From NCBI GenBank assembly GCA_023404095.1, contig JAEYDD010000042.1, positions 62,001-126,000 of the forward strand: a stretch of DNA of 64,000 bases. Direction: 5' to 3'. Under the pieces are notes generated by a model. The model saw only the letters and a list, made by a program, of their open reading frames with translations, was not told the DNA's origin and ran no database searches. The position numbers were made by a program, and so were the translations under genes. Shown piece after piece: positions 53,275-63,055 of this stretch (its first letter is position 1; the number at the start of each line of letters is the position of its first letter). The DNA is from Pseudomonadota bacterium. GTDB taxonomy: Bacteria; Pseudomonadota; Alphaproteobacteria; Rhizobiales; Rhizobiaceae.

Positions 53275-54072
53275 TCAGGAATGCTGACCCCGGCCGATAA
53301 AGGCCGAATTTGCAAAATCGACGTCGCAGGATTGATTGATCTTGCCATACTGGAACGGGCTTCCGTCCGGGCAGGTGACGCGTCCGCCGGCCGCCCGCAG
53401 CACCGCGTCTCCGGCTGCCGTGTCCCACTCCATCGTGCGCCCGAAGCGCGGGTAGACATCGGCCAGCCCTTCCGCGAGAAGACAGAACTTCAGCGACGAA
53501 CCGATCGTGGTGTGGTCGCAAATTCCCTCCTGGCGCAGGAATTCCTCCGTTTGGGGATCGCCATGCGAGCGGCTGATAACCGCCTTGAGGGCCGCATGTC
53601 CGGTTCGACAGCCGATCTGCCGGCGGTTCAGCACGTTGAAATGCTCGTCCACGTCGAACTTCTCCGCCCGCCCGTCCGCACCGCTGTAAGCGATCCCCAG
53701 GGCAGGGGCATAGACGATGCCTGCGACAGGAACGCCGTTCTCGATGAGCGCGATGTTGACGGTGAACTCGTCGCGTCTGGCGATGAATTCCCGCGTGCCA
53801 TCAAGCGGGTCGACGAGGAAGAAGGAGCGCCCGCGAACGTCCGGCACGTTGCCGGCGGCCACGGCCTCCTCCGCCACGACCGGAATATCGGGGAAATGCT
53901 CTTCGAGTTGCGCCAGGATGATCGCCTCGGCGCATTCGTCCGCCTCCGTTACCGGCGTCGCATCCTTCTTGAGCACAAAGGATGGCCCCGCACGATAAAC
54001 GTCGAGGATGGCGCGTCCGGCGCCCAGCGCCGCCTTTTCGAGTATCGCCATGAGGTCGGTGGGCAGGGTCAT
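53275..54072 (-). CDS. cysQ: 3'(2'),5'-bisphosphate nucleotidase CysQ
   Basis: A 265-residue inositol-monophosphatase-fold enzyme. The metal motif DPLDGTREFIARRDEFTVNI and the second motif EWDTAAGDAVLRAAGG are complete. CysQ breaks down PAP (adenosine 3',5'-bisphosphate) formed from PAPS, and so prevents inhibition of sulfur metabolism and sulfotransfer. Lies 90 bases downstream of cysNC, same strand, so probably in the cys operon. Confidence 0.9.
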   Translation of the reverse strand: MTLPTDLMAILEKAALGAGRAILDVYRAGPSFVLKKDATPVTEADECAEAIILAQLEEHFPDIPVVAEEAVAAGNVPDVRGRSFFLVDPLDGTREFIARRDEFTVNIALIENGVPVAGIVYAPALGIAYSGADGRAEKFDVDEHFNVLNRRQIGCRTGHAALKAVISRSHGDPQTEEFLRQEGICDHTTIGSSLKFCLLAEGLADVYPRFGRTMEWDTAAGDAVLRAAGGRVTCPDGSPFQYGKINQSCDVDFANSAFIGRGQHS

Positions 54073-54161
54073 CGATGTTTCCTAATTATGCGTCATGCGA
54101 ATGCGGCATGCCATGCCGGCCAGCACTTACCGGCGCGGCATGGGAATGCGACTTGCCGGAG

Positions 54162-56054
54162 TTATCTTCGAGCAAGGTATTGGGCAATTCGGAGCGCCAG
54201 CTCATCGGGGCTGTGGTTGACGGTGCGCAGGTGGATTTCCGCGTTTTCAGGCTCTTCATACGGCGAGCTGATGCCGGTAAAATTCTGAAGTTCGCCCGCC
54301 ATCGCCTTCTTGTAGAGGCCTTTCGGATCGCGCTTGGTGCATTCCGACAAGGGCGTGTCGACGAAAATTTCGATGAAATCGCCCTCGTCGAAAAGGTCGC
54401 GCGCCATGAGCCGCTCGGAGCGGAACGGAGAAATGGCGGAGACGATCACAATCAGGCCGGCCTGGGTCATCAGCTTGGCCACTTCCGCCATACGGCGGAT
54501 ATTCTCGACGCGGTCCTCTGCCGTGAAGCCGAGGTCGCGGTTCAGGCCATGACGGACGTTGTCGCCATCCAGCACGTAGGTGTGCTTGCCTTGAGCGTGC
54601 AGCAGCTTTTCCAGCGTGTTGGCGATGGTGGATTTGCCGGCGCCGGAAAAGCCGGTCAACCACAGGACGGCAGGCTTCTGGTGCTTGAGCGCAGCACGTG
54701 CATCCTTGTTGATGTCGAGGGCCTGCCACTGGATGTTCGTCGCACGCCGGAGCGGGTGGTCGATCATGCCCGCGCCGACCGTGGCGTTGGTGAAGCGGTC
54801 GATCAGCACGAAGTTTCCGGTGGTGCGGTTTTCCTTGTAGCTGTCGAAGGCGATCGGCGATTGCGTTGCGATATTGCAAACGCCGATCTCGTTCATGTGC
54901 AGAGACTTGCTGGCCTCGTGCGAGAAGTTGTTGATGTCGACCTGGTATTTCAGTGCGGTGATCGTCGCCGGGACGCTGTCTACCTCCGTGCGCAGGACGT
55001 AGCTGCGGCCGGGCATCATCGGCTCGGATGAAAACCAGACAAGATGGGCCATGAACTGGTCGGCCAGTTGCGGGCGATTGTCTGCGGCGGCAAGCAGGTC
55101 ACCGCGCGAGACATCGACTTCGTCGTCGAGGACGAGGGTCACGGCCTGCCCCTGGACTGCGCTTTCGAGATTGCCGTCGGCCGTCACGATGCTTTTCACC
55201 GTCGAGGTGTGCCCGGACTTGGTGACCGCGATGCGGTCGCCGACGGAGACACGCCCGGCCGCGATCTGGCCGGCAAAGCCGCGGAAATCCAGATGCGGAC
55301 GGATGACGAGCTGAACCGGAAGGCGGAAGGGGCGGTTCAGGTCCGCATCGGCGATCGGCACGGTCTCGAGATGGCCCAGCAGGCTGGGACCCTGATACCA
55401 GGGCATGTTCTGCGAGGCGGTCGTCACGTTGTCGCCGTAGCGCGCGGAAATCGGGATCGGCGTGATCGTCTGGAAGCCGAAGTCCAGCGTGAAGAAGCGG
55501 AAGTCGTTCGCGATCGTCTCGAAGACGGTCTCGTCGTAGTCGACCAGATCGATCTTGTTCACGGCCAGCACGATATGGCGGATGCCGAGGAGCGAAGCGA
55601 TGTAGGCATGGCGGCGTGTCTGCTGGAGAATGCCCTGTCGGCTGTCGACGAGCAGGATGGCCAGGTCAGCCGTCGAGGCACCGGTCGCCATGTTGCGGGT
55701 GTATTCCTCGTGGCCGGGCGTGTCGGCAACGATGAAGCGGCGCGCAGAGGTCGCGAAGTAGCGATAGGCAACGTCGATGGTGATGCCCTGCTCGCGCTCG
55801 GCCTCGAGGCCGTCGAGCAGGAGCGAGAAGTCAATGGCGTCGCCGGCGTTTCCGTGCCGCACGCTGTCGCGCTCAAGCGCTTCGAGCTGGTCGTCGAAGA
55901 TCAGCTTGGTATCGTAGAGCAACCGGCCGATCAGCGTCGATTTCCCGTCGTCCACCGAGCCGCAGGTGATGAAGCGCAGGAGCGGCTTCTGTTCCTGCTC
56001 GGCGAGGTATTCCTTGAGCGCGTCGCTCGTTGCGGCAAATGCAAGCGCGTTCAT
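54162..56054 (-). CDS. cysNC: Bifunctional sulfate adenylyltransferase subunit 1/APS kinase CysNC (NodQ type)
   Basis: A 630-residue fusion. The GTPase part (1-430) has GSVDDGKSTLIGRLLYDTK, the switch motif DTPGHEEYTRNMATGAS and NKIDLVDY. The kinase part (445-630) has GFSGAGKSTIANTLEKLL (about 468), DGDNVRHGLNRDLGF and the C-terminal SPYEEPENAEIHL. CysN stimulates ATP sulfurylase CysD by GTP hydrolysis; CysC phosphorylates APS to PAPS. The ATG overlaps the cysD stop (TGATG). The same form occurs as NodQ in rhizobia, but no nod genes are near. Confidence 0.93.
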   Translation of the reverse strand: MNALAFAATSDALKEYLAEQEQKPLLRFITCGSVDDGKSTLIGRLLYDTKLIFDDQLEALERDSVRHGNAGDAIDFSLLLDGLEAEREQGITIDVAYRYFATSARRFIVADTPGHEEYTRNMATGASTADLAILLVDSRQGILQQTRRHAYIASLLGIRHIVLAVNKIDLVDYDETVFETIANDFRFFTLDFGFQTITPIPISARYGDNVTTASQNMPWYQGPSLLGHLETVPIADADLNRPFRLPVQLVIRPHLDFRGFAGQIAAGRVSVGDRIAVTKSGHTSTVKSIVTADGNLESAVQGQAVTLVLDDEVDVSRGDLLAAADNRPQLADQFMAHLVWFSSEPMMPGRSYVLRTEVDSVPATITALKYQVDINNFSHEASKSLHMNEIGVCNIATQSPIAFDSYKENRTTGNFVLIDRFTNATVGAGMIDHPLRRATNIQWQALDINKDARAALKHQKPAVLWLTGFSGAGKSTIANTLEKLLHAQGKHTYVLDGDNVRHGLNRDLGFTAEDRVENIRRMAEVAKLMTQAGLIVIVSAISPFRSERLMARDLFDEGDFIEIFVDTPLSECTKRDPKGLYKKAMAGELQNFTGISSPYEEPENAEIHLRTVNHSPDELALRIAQYLARR

Positions 56055-56953
56055 CAGAAGTATCCCTCGCGTTTCTTCTTCTCCATCGATCCGGCCTCGT
56101 CCTTGTCGATCAGCCGACCCTGGCGCTCGGATGTGCGTGCGGTCAGCATCTCGCGCACGATGTCGGGAACGGTTGCGGCGTCCGATTCGACCGCGCCGGT
56201 CAGAGGATAGCATCCCAGCGTGCGGAACCGCACCAGCCGTTCCTCCACCGATTCACCGTCTGCGAGCGGCATGCGCTCATCGTCTCGCATGATCAGCATC
56301 CCGTCGCGCTGGACCACGGGGCGGATCGCTGCGAAGTAGAGCGGCACGATCGGTATTTCTTCCTTTAGGATGTACTGCCAGATATCCAATTCGGTCCAGT
56401 TGGACAGCGGAAAGACGCGCATCGATTCACCAGGCGCGACGCGGGTGTTGTAGGTCTTCCACATTTCAGGACGCTGGTTCTTCGGATCCCAGGTGTGCTG
56501 GGCGGTGCGGAAGGAGAAGATGCGCTCCTTGGCGCGGGATTTCTCCTCGTCGCGGCGGGCGCCCCCGAACGCGGCATCGAAGCCGTATTTGTCGAGTGCC
56601 TGGCGGAGCGCGACCGTCTTCATCATGTGGGTGTGGAAGCTGGAGCCGTGGCTGATGGGGCCGATGTTCTGTTCCACGCCGTCGGGATTGATGTGGACGA
56701 TCAGGTCCAGCTCAAGCTCTTGCGCCGTCCGGTCGCGAAAGTCGATCATTTCCCGGAACTTCCAGGTCGTGTCCACGTGGAGGAGCGGGAAGGGCAGTTT
56801 GGCCGGGTGAAACGCCTTACGGGCGAGGTGCAGCAGAACCGACGAGTCCTTCCCGATCGAATAGAGCATAACGGGCTTCGAGGCGGTGGCAGCGACTTCC
56901 CGAAAGATATGGATTGCCTCGGCTTCGAGACGTTGAAGGTGTGCAAGCGACAT
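56054..56953 (-). CDS. cysD: Sulfate adenylyltransferase subunit 2 CysD
   Basis: A 299-residue PP-loop ATP pyrophosphatase (SIGKDSSVLLHLARKAF, residues about 32-48). HVDTTWKFREMIDFRD, GARRDEEKSRAKER and the C-terminal EKKKREGYF are typical of CysD/NodP. It makes APS from sulfate and ATP together with CysN. First gene of the minus-strand cysD-cysNC(-cysQ) unit. Confidence 0.95.
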   Translation of the reverse strand: MSLAHLQRLEAEAIHIFREVAATASKPVMLYSIGKDSSVLLHLARKAFHPAKLPFPLLHVDTTWKFREMIDFRDRTAQELELDLIVHINPDGVEQNIGPISHGSSFHTHMMKTVALRQALDKYGFDAAFGGARRDEEKSRAKERIFSFRTAQHTWDPKNQRPEMWKTYNTRVAPGESMRVFPLSNWTELDIWQYILKEEIPIVPLYFAAIRPVVQRDGMLIMRDDERMPLADGESVEERLVRFRTLGCYPLTGAVESDAATVPDIVREMLTARTSERQGRLIDKDEAGSMEKKKREGYF

Positions 56954-57397
56954 TATCTGGTTCCGTTTACTCCCGCGCAGCGCTCCCGGCTCTGGCCGTA
57001 AAGCGCGCGGATTCGGCAATGGGGCGATCGACAGATCGGCTTCTTCCTATTTCATGCTCCGTTTACTCGGCTTTGCACAAAGGCTGCAATCGGACCCGGT
57101 CAAGTTTGTTGGCGCGGATACGGCATTTGGCTGGCACTGTTGCTGTGGCGCCGTTTTCGGCGAAACGGTGAAATCCACCGTATCGACAGGCGTATTTGCG
57201 AGCAAAGCGCAGTTTTTTTGTCGTTCCTGCCGAATTAATCGTCAAATCCACCAAAATGCCGAAGAAGTTGAGGGCTTCGGCATTTTGCGCTTCCCTTTTG
57301 ACCGGAAAGCAGTATGGAATCCCCCTGTTCAAGGGCTCTTCCAAAAGCTCAAATAACAAGAGATGCGGCCACACGGATCGCATCCAGGGGATAGACA
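56954..57397. other. Intergenic between divergent cys and liv operons, with a hairpin
   Basis: No gene. It holds the promoters for both operons. A 13-bp perfect hairpin (57252-57264 with 57275-57287, loop of 10) with T's on the right side lies 110 bases before livH and may be a terminator of an upstream leader or an attenuator of the liv operon. Confidence 0.5.
57252..57287 (+). terminator. Leader hairpin before livH
   Basis: CAAAATGCCGAAG pairs with CTTCGGCATTTTG. The T-run is short (four). Bidirectional form. If it lies in the livH leader it could attenuate expression. Confidence 0.5.
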
Positions 57398-58300
57398 ATG
57401 GAATACTTTGTCCAGCAGCTCATAAACGGGCTGACTCTAGGCTCGATCTATGGGCTGATCGCCATCGGTTATACGATGGTTTATGGCATCATCGGCATGA
57501 TCAACTTCGCTCATGGCGATATTTTCATGCTCGGCGGCTTCGCCGCCCTCATCATCTTTCTGATCCTCACAAGCGTCTTCGTCGGGCTTCCCGTCGTCAT
57601 CCTGCTGCTGGTGATGATGGCCGCAGCCATGCTGACGGCGTCGCTGTGGAACTGGACGATCGAGAAGGTCGCCTACCGCCCCTTGCGCGGTTCGTTCCGC
57701 CTGGCGCCGCTGATTACCGCGATCGGCATGTCGATCACGCTGTCGAACTTCATCCAGGTGACCCAGGGGCCGCGCAACAAACCGATTCCGCCGCTTGTGT
57801 CGTCTGTCTACGAGGTCTTCGGTCTCTCGATCTCGCTGAAGCAGATCCTGATCATGATCCTGACGGTGTCGCTTCTGGCCGTGTTCTGGTACATCGTGAA
57901 CAAGACCTCGCTTGGCCGTGCTCAGCGCGCCACCGAACAGGACCGCAAGATGGCGGCTTTGCTCGGCATCGACGTCGATCGCACCATCTCCATCACATTC
58001 ATCATGGGCGCAGCCCTCGCGGCCGTCGCCGGTACCATGTACTTGATGTACTATGGCGTGATCGTGTTCACCGACGGCTTCGTTCCGGGGGTCAAGGCCT
58101 TTACGGCCGCGGTTCTCGGCGGCATCGGATCGCTGCCGGGTGCCGTTCTCGGCGGATTGCTGATTGGCCTCATCGAATCCTTGTGGTCGGCCTATTTCAC
58201 GATCGACTACAAGGATGTCGCCACGTTCTCGATCCTGGCCATCGTCCTGATCTTCAAGCCGTCCGGCATCCTCGGACGACCGGAAGTCGAGAAGGTATAA
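57398..58300 (+). CDS. livH: Branched-chain amino acid ABC transporter permease LivH
   Basis: A 300-residue membrane permease. LINGLTLGSIYGLIAIGYTM and INFAHGDIFMLGGFAAL at the N-terminus, and AFTAAVLGGIGSLPGAVLGG near the C-terminus are the LivH marks. With LivM it forms the membrane channel for leucine, isoleucine and valine or related amino acids. First gene of the liv operon. Confidence 0.94.
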   Translation: MEYFVQQLINGLTLGSIYGLIAIGYTMVYGIIGMINFAHGDIFMLGGFAALIIFLILTSVFVGLPVVILLLVMMAAAMLTASLWNWTIEKVAYRPLRGSFRLAPLITAIGMSITLSNFIQVTQGPRNKPIPPLVSSVYEVFGLSISLKQILIMILTVSLLAVFWYIVNKTSLGRAQRATEQDRKMAALLGIDVDRTISITFIMGAALAAVAGTMYLMYYGVIVFTDGFVPGVKAFTAAVLGGIGSLPGAVLGGLLIGLIESLWSAYFTIDYKDVATFSILAIVLIFKPSGILGRPEVEKV

Positions 58301-58304
58301 TTCA

Positions 58305-59696
58305 ATGGCAACGACAACCTACTCCAAAGAGAGCGCCGGCGGGTCCCTGACGGCGCGGGCTCTGCGCGAGGGCTTTTTCGCCGGTCTCGTCGCCTTCGGC
58401 CTGTTCTTCCTCTTCGTCGGCCTCGAGACGACGCAGAACATCCGTAACGAACTGGTGCTCAACCAGCGCTGGGGCCTTCTCGCCATCTTCGTGGCGGTCG
58501 CCGCCGCCGGTCGCTTCCTGGGTGTCCTCTATGTCCAGCCGTGGCTCGCGTCACGCAAGGCCGCAAAGGCTGCGGTTGCCGACAAGGATGTCCCCGAGAC
58601 GTTCCTTGCGCGCAACTTCAGCAAGCTCGCCATCCTTGCACTGGTGCTGATGCCGCCGGTGGCCGTGGCGCTCTTCGGCGTCCAGGGCTCGCTGAAATGG
58701 GTCGACAACTTCGGCATCCAGATCCTTATCTACGTGATGCTGGCCTGGGGCCTGAACATCGTGGTCGGCCTCGCCGGTCTGCTCGATCTCGGCTATGTCG
58801 CCTTCTACGCGGTCGGCGCCTATTCCTATGCCTTGCTGTCGCAGCATTTCGGCTTCTCGTTCTGGATCCTGCTGCCGCTGGCCGGCATCCTGGCCGCCTT
58901 CTGGGGCATGATCCTGGGTTTCCCCGTGCTTCGGCTGAAGGGGGACTATCTGGCGATCGTGACGCTCGCCTTCGGCGAGATCATCCGCCTCGTCCTCATC
59001 AACTGGACGGAAGTCACCAAGGGCACCTTCGGCATTTCAGGCATTCCCAAGGCCAGCGTCTTCGGCATCTGGTCGTTCGACGTGGGTGCGGCGAACAACT
59101 TCGCCAAGGCGTTCGAACTGCCGATGTCGTCGGCCTACTACAAGATCTTCCTGTTCTACGTGATCCTGGCTCTGGCGCTGCTGACGGCCTATGTCAGCAT
59201 CCGACTGCGTCGTATGCCGATCGGTCGTGCATGGGAAGCGCTGCGCGAGGACGAGATCGCCTGCCGTTCGCTGGGCATCAACACGGTCACGACCAAGCTC
59301 ACGGCCTTTGCAACGGGAGCGATGTTCGGCGGATTTGCCGGTTCATTCTTCGCCGTGCGCCAGGGCTTCGTTTCGCCGGAATCCTTTGTGTTCCTGGAGT
59401 CCGCGATCATTCTGGCGATCGTCGTGCTCGGCGGCATGGGCTCGCTCGTCGGTATCGCGGTGGCCGCAACGGTCATGGTCGGCGGAACCGAACTCCTGCG
59501 CGAGATGACCTTCCTCAAGGCGATCTTCGGTCCGGACTTCACGCCGGAACTGTACCGCATGCTGATCTTCGGCCTCGCAATGGTCGTGGTGATGGTGTGG
59601 AAGCCGCGCGGGTTCGTCGGCAGCCGAGAACCGACCGCCTTCCTGCATGTGCGCAAGGCCGTATCGGGTAGCTTCACCAAGGAGGGCCACGGCTGA
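58305..59696 (+). CDS. livM: Branched-chain amino acid ABC transporter permease LivM
   Basis: A 463-residue permease. The N-terminal 130 residues are an extension with extra membrane segments, which is common in LivM. The core has GLNIVVGLAGLLDLGYVAFY, FPVLRLKGDYLAIVTLAFGE and IVVLGGMGSLVGIAVAA. Starts five bases after livH and ends in an overlap with livG (TGATG). Confidence 0.94.
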   Translation: MATTTYSKESAGGSLTARALREGFFAGLVAFGLFFLFVGLETTQNIRNELVLNQRWGLLAIFVAVAAAGRFLGVLYVQPWLASRKAAKAAVADKDVPETFLARNFSKLAILALVLMPPVAVALFGVQGSLKWVDNFGIQILIYVMLAWGLNIVVGLAGLLDLGYVAFYAVGAYSYALLSQHFGFSFWILLPLAGILAAFWGMILGFPVLRLKGDYLAIVTLAFGEIIRLVLINWTEVTKGTFGISGIPKASVFGIWSFDVGAANNFAKAFELPMSSAYYKIFLFYVILALALLTAYVSIRLRRMPIGRAWEALREDEIACRSLGINTVTTKLTAFATGAMFGGFAGSFFAVRQGFVSPESFVFLESAIILAIVVLGGMGSLVGIAVAATVMVGGTELLREMTFLKAIFGPDFTPELYRMLIFGLAMVVVMVWKPRGFVGSREPTAFLHVRKAVSGSFTKEGHG

Positions 59697-60592
59697 TGTC
59701 CGCCCTCGAGACGAACATGATGACCAACGAACCAATCCTGAAAGTCGAGCATCTGTCGATGCGCTTCGGCGGGTTGATGGCGATCAACGACCTGTCCTTC
59801 GAGGTGCGGCGCGGCGATATCACCGCCCTCATCGGCCCGAACGGTGCAGGCAAGACCACCGTCTTCAACTGCGTCACCGGCTTCTACAAGCCGACCATGG
59901 GCATGATCTCGATGACGCAGCGCTCGGGCAAGAAGTTCCTGCTCGAACGCATGCCCGACTTCGAGATCACCCGCGACGCCAAGGTCGCCCGCACGTTCCA
60001 GAACATCCGCATGTTTTCGGGCCTGACGGTGCTGGAGAACCTGCTGGTCGCACAGCACAACATGCTGATGCGCGCATCCGGCTTCACCATCCTCGGCCTG
60101 CTCGGCTTTGCCGGCTACCGGCGCGCCAAGGAGGAGTCGATCGAGATTGCCAAGTACTGGCTGGAAAAGGCCGATCTGCTAAACCGCGCCGACGATCCCG
60201 CCGGCGATCTTCCCTATGGCGCGCAGCGCCGGCTGGAGATCGCGCGTGCCATGTGCACGGGGCCGGAGTTCCTTTGCCTGGACGAGCCGGCCGCCGGTCT
60301 CAATCCGCGTGAATCGCTTGCCCTGAACGAACTGCTGCGGTCGATCCGCCAGGATACCGGCACGTCGATCCTGCTGATCGAGCACGACATGTCCGTGGTC
60401 ATGGAAATCTCCGACCACGTCATCGTTCTGGAATACGGACAGAAGATTTCCGACGGCACGCCGGAGGAAGTGAAGAACGATCCGAGGGTCATCGCGGCCT
60501 ATCTGGGCGTCGAGGACGAAGAGGTCGAAGAGGTGATCGAAGAGATCGAGGAGATCCAGGAGACTGACGGCGGGCAGGGGGGTAAGCACTGA
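59696..60592 (+). CDS. livG: Branched-chain amino acid ABC transporter ATPase LivG
   Basis: A 298-residue ATPase. Walker A GPNGAGKTT (about 46), the variant signature LPYGAQRRLEIARAM and Walker B FLCLDEPAAGLNPRES are present, with the C-terminal acidic tail DEEVEEVIEEIEEIQE. GGAGG lies before the ATG at 59696; a second start at 59717 is possible. Confidence 0.94.
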   Translation: MSALETNMMTNEPILKVEHLSMRFGGLMAINDLSFEVRRGDITALIGPNGAGKTTVFNCVTGFYKPTMGMISMTQRSGKKFLLERMPDFEITRDAKVARTFQNIRMFSGLTVLENLLVAQHNMLMRASGFTILGLLGFAGYRRAKEESIEIAKYWLEKADLLNRADDPAGDLPYGAQRRLEIARAMCTGPEFLCLDEPAAGLNPRESLALNELLRSIRQDTGTSILLIEHDMSVVMEISDHVIVLEYGQKISDGTPEEVKNDPRVIAAYLGVEDEEVEEVIEEIEEIQETDGGQGGKH

Positions 60593-61317
60593 TGAGCGAG
60601 ACCCTTCTCAAGGTCAATGCCGTGGAGACGTACTACGGCAACATCCGTGCGCTGGGCGGCGTCGACGTGGAAGTGAACCGCGGCGAGATCGTCAGCCTGA
60701 TCGGCGCGAATGGCGCCGGGAAGTCGACGCTGATGATGACGATCTGCGGCAGCCCGCAGGCGCGCACGGGTTCCATCACCTTCGACGGGCAGGACATCAC
60801 CCGGTTGCCGACGCACGAGATCGCCCGGCTGCGCATCGCGCAGTCTCCGGAGGGCCGCCGCATCTTTCCGCGCATGACAGTGTACGAAAACCTCCAGATG
60901 GGGGCCAGCCTGGACAAGCTGAAGTACTTCAACGAGGACGTGGAGAAGATCTTCACGCTGTTCCCGCGTCTGAAGGAGCGCCAGGCGCAGCGCGGCGGCA
61001 CGCTTTCGGGCGGCGAGCAGCAGATGCTGTCGATCGGCCGTGCGCTGATGGCCCGGCCGAAGCTTCTGCTGCTGGACGAGCCTTCGCTTGGCCTGGCGCC
61101 ACTGATCGTCAAGCAGATCTTCGACGCCATCAAGGTCTTGAACAAGGAGCAGGGGCTGACCGTGTTCCTCGTCGAGCAAAACGCTTTCGCGGCGCTCAAG
61201 CTGTCGGACCGCGGCTACGTCATGGTCAACGGTCGGGTGACGATGAGCGGTTCGGGTAAGGAATTGCTGGCCAATCCGGAAGTGCGCGCCGCCTATCTCG
61301 AAGGCGGGCGGCATTGA
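60592..61317 (+). CDS. livF: Branched-chain amino acid ABC transporter ATPase LivF
   Basis: A 241-residue ATPase. Walker A GANGAGKSTLMMTICG, signature LSGGEQQMLSIGRALM and Walker B LLLLDEPSLGLAP. LivF pairs with LivG. The start overlaps the livG stop (TGATG). Confidence 0.94.
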   Translation: MSETLLKVNAVETYYGNIRALGGVDVEVNRGEIVSLIGANGAGKSTLMMTICGSPQARTGSITFDGQDITRLPTHEIARLRIAQSPEGRRIFPRMTVYENLQMGASLDKLKYFNEDVEKIFTLFPRLKERQAQRGGTLSGGEQQMLSIGRALMARPKLLLLDEPSLGLAPLIVKQIFDAIKVLNKEQGLTVFLVEQNAFAALKLSDRGYVMVNGRVTMSGSGKELLANPEVRAAYLEGGRH

Positions 61318-61377
61318 GGATGGCGCGCACGGCCCCCTCGGGACCATGTGCAGAACCAATGCGATACGGCGACCATT

Positions 61378-61397
61378 GCGCGTCTTGAAAGACGCGC
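61378..61397 (+). terminator. Small hairpin between livF and the next gene
   Basis: GCGCGTCTT (61378-61386) pairs with AAGACGCGC (61389-61397). No T-run; it probably tunes expression between livF and the downstream genes. Confidence 0.4.
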
Positions 61398-61421
61398 GGC
61401 GCTGTAGAGGGAGTATGTGAG

Positions 61422-61766
61422 ATGCAGGGAATTCTCTATGAGGAGCCGTCTTTCCTCCAGTTTCTTTTTGTCACCGTCATCATGGGCGGATGGACGGCCT
61501 GGCGGACGGGAAAGAGCGTTGCGGAAAACTGGCAGACCTACAGGACGCTCGTCCTATACGTGTTGTTGCTGGGGGTGGCCATCCGCTTCATCCACCACGC
61601 GCTGTTCAACGGTAGCATGCTGACTTTGCAGTACTATTTCGTGGACACCGCGGTGCTTTTGTTGTTTGCTACGGCCGGTTATCGCTTCTACCGCACCAGG
61701 CAGATGACCAATAACTACTACTGGCTCTATGAGAAGGCTTCGCCCTTCTCCTGGAAAGCCAGATAA
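61422..61766 (+). CDS. Small membrane protein linked to liv transporters (DUF6867-like)
   Basis: A 114-residue protein with three membrane segments (FLQFLFVTVIMGGWTAW, LVLYVLLLGVAIRFIHHAL, YYFVDTAVLLLFATAGYRFY) and a C-terminal tail YEKASPFSWKAR. AGAGGGAG is 8 bases before the ATG. This small gene is found between livF and livK in rhizobia and is catalogued to my memory as DUF6867. Its role is not known; an accessory subunit of the transporter is possible. Confidence 0.75.
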   Translation: MQGILYEEPSFLQFLFVTVIMGGWTAWRTGKSVAENWQTYRTLVLYVLLLGVAIRFIHHALFNGSMLTLQYYFVDTAVLLLFATAGYRFYRTRQMTNNYYWLYEKASPFSWKAR

Positions 61767-61885
61767 GAGGGAACCCCACGCCCGGCGTGCTGGCGCCGTG
61801 CTGGAAAGAAGACACCGGCGCAATGACGGTGGGTATTGCGATCGGTTAAAAAAGCCTACCTGCCTTAAATCTTGGGAGTTACGAA

Positions 61886-63004
61886 ATGAAGAAGTCTCTC
61901 TTGTCGGCTGTTGCTTTGGCTGCAATGGTCGCGTTCAGCGGCAATGCATGGGCCGATATCCTGATCGGCGTCGGCGGTCCGCTGACCGGCCCGAACGCCG
62001 CATTCGGCGCGCAGCTGCAGAAGGGTGCCGAACAGGCCGCTGCCGACATCAACGCAGCCGGCGGTATCAACGGCGAGCAGATCAAGATCGTGCTCGGCGA
62101 CGACGTTTCCGACCCGAAGCAGGGCGTTTCGGTCGCCAACAAGTTCGTCGCTGACGGGGTGAAGTTTGTCGTCGGTCACTTCAACTCGGGCGTTTCGATT
62201 CCGACCTCGGAAATTTATGCCGAAAACGGCATCCTGCAGATCTCCCCGGCCTCGACGAACCCGACCTACACCGAGCGTGGCCTGTGGAACACCTTCCGTA
62301 CCTGCGGCCGTGACGACCAGCAGGGTGCTGTGGCTGGCGCCTTCATCGCCGCGAACTTCAAGGACGCCAAGGTTGCCGTCATCCACGACAAGACCCCGTA
62401 TGGTCAGGGCCTTGCCGACGAAACCAAGAAGGCGATGAACGAAGCCGGCGTCACCGAAGCGATCTATGAAGGCATCAACGCAGGCGACAAGGATTTCTCG
62501 GCCCTCATCGCGAAGATGAAGGAAGCCGGCGTCTCGATCGTCTACTACGGCGGTCTGCACACCGAAGCCGGCCTGATCATGCGTCAGATGAAGGATCAGG
62601 GCCTGAACGCAACGATGATGTCGGGTGATGGCATCGTTTCGAACGAACTGGCCTCGATCGCCGGTGACGCCGTCGACGGTACGTTGATGACGTTCGCTCC
62701 GGACCCGCGCAAGAACCCGGCCGCTGTCGAACTGGTCGAGAAGTTCCGCGCATCGGGCTTCGAGCCGGAAGCCTACACGCTCTATGCCTATGCCGCCGTT
62801 CAGGTCATCGCTGACGGTGCCAAGGCTGCCGGCGGCACTGACCCGCAGGCTGTCGCGGAAGCCATCAAGGCCAAGGGTCCGTTCAAGACCGCCATCGGCG
62901 AACTCGGCTTCGACGAAAAGGGTGACATCACCCGTCCGGACTACGTCATGTACACCTGGAAGAAGGGTGACGACGGCAAGTTCAGCTACTTCCAGAACGA
63001 GTAG
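61886..63004 (+). CDS. livK: Branched-chain amino acid-binding protein LivK
   Basis: A 372-residue periplasmic binding protein (Peripla_BP_6). The signal peptide is MKKSLLSAVALAAMVAFSGN (cleavage after AWA). The mature part has IGVGGPLTGPNAAFGAQLQK, the ligand-binding region ILQISPASTNPTYTERG and the CG of FRTCGRDDQQG. GGGAG lies before the ATG. Codon use is strongly biased to C/G-ending codons and fits high expression. It supplies ligand to LivHMGF. Confidence 0.94.
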   Translation: MKKSLLSAVALAAMVAFSGNAWADILIGVGGPLTGPNAAFGAQLQKGAEQAAADINAAGGINGEQIKIVLGDDVSDPKQGVSVANKFVADGVKFVVGHFNSGVSIPTSEIYAENGILQISPASTNPTYTERGLWNTFRTCGRDDQQGAVAGAFIAANFKDAKVAVIHDKTPYGQGLADETKKAMNEAGVTEAIYEGINAGDKDFSALIAKMKEAGVSIVYYGGLHTEAGLIMRQMKDQGLNATMMSGDGIVSNELASIAGDAVDGTLMTFAPDPRKNPAAVELVEKFRASGFEPEAYTLYAYAAVQVIADGAKAAGGTDPQAVAEAIKAKGPFKTAIGELGFDEKGDITRPDYVMYTWKKGDDGKFSYFQNE

Positions 63005-63055
63005 TCGTTTCGGCGGCAAGGGCGGCCTGAAGACCGCCCCAACCGGTTCAAGATT

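Noticed and set aside
54162..56953. nodPQ symbiosis genes
   Set aside because: Sequence fits NodPQ as well as CysDNC, but there are no nod genes or nod-box-like context, and cysQ is adjacent, so a housekeeping sulfur role is preferred.
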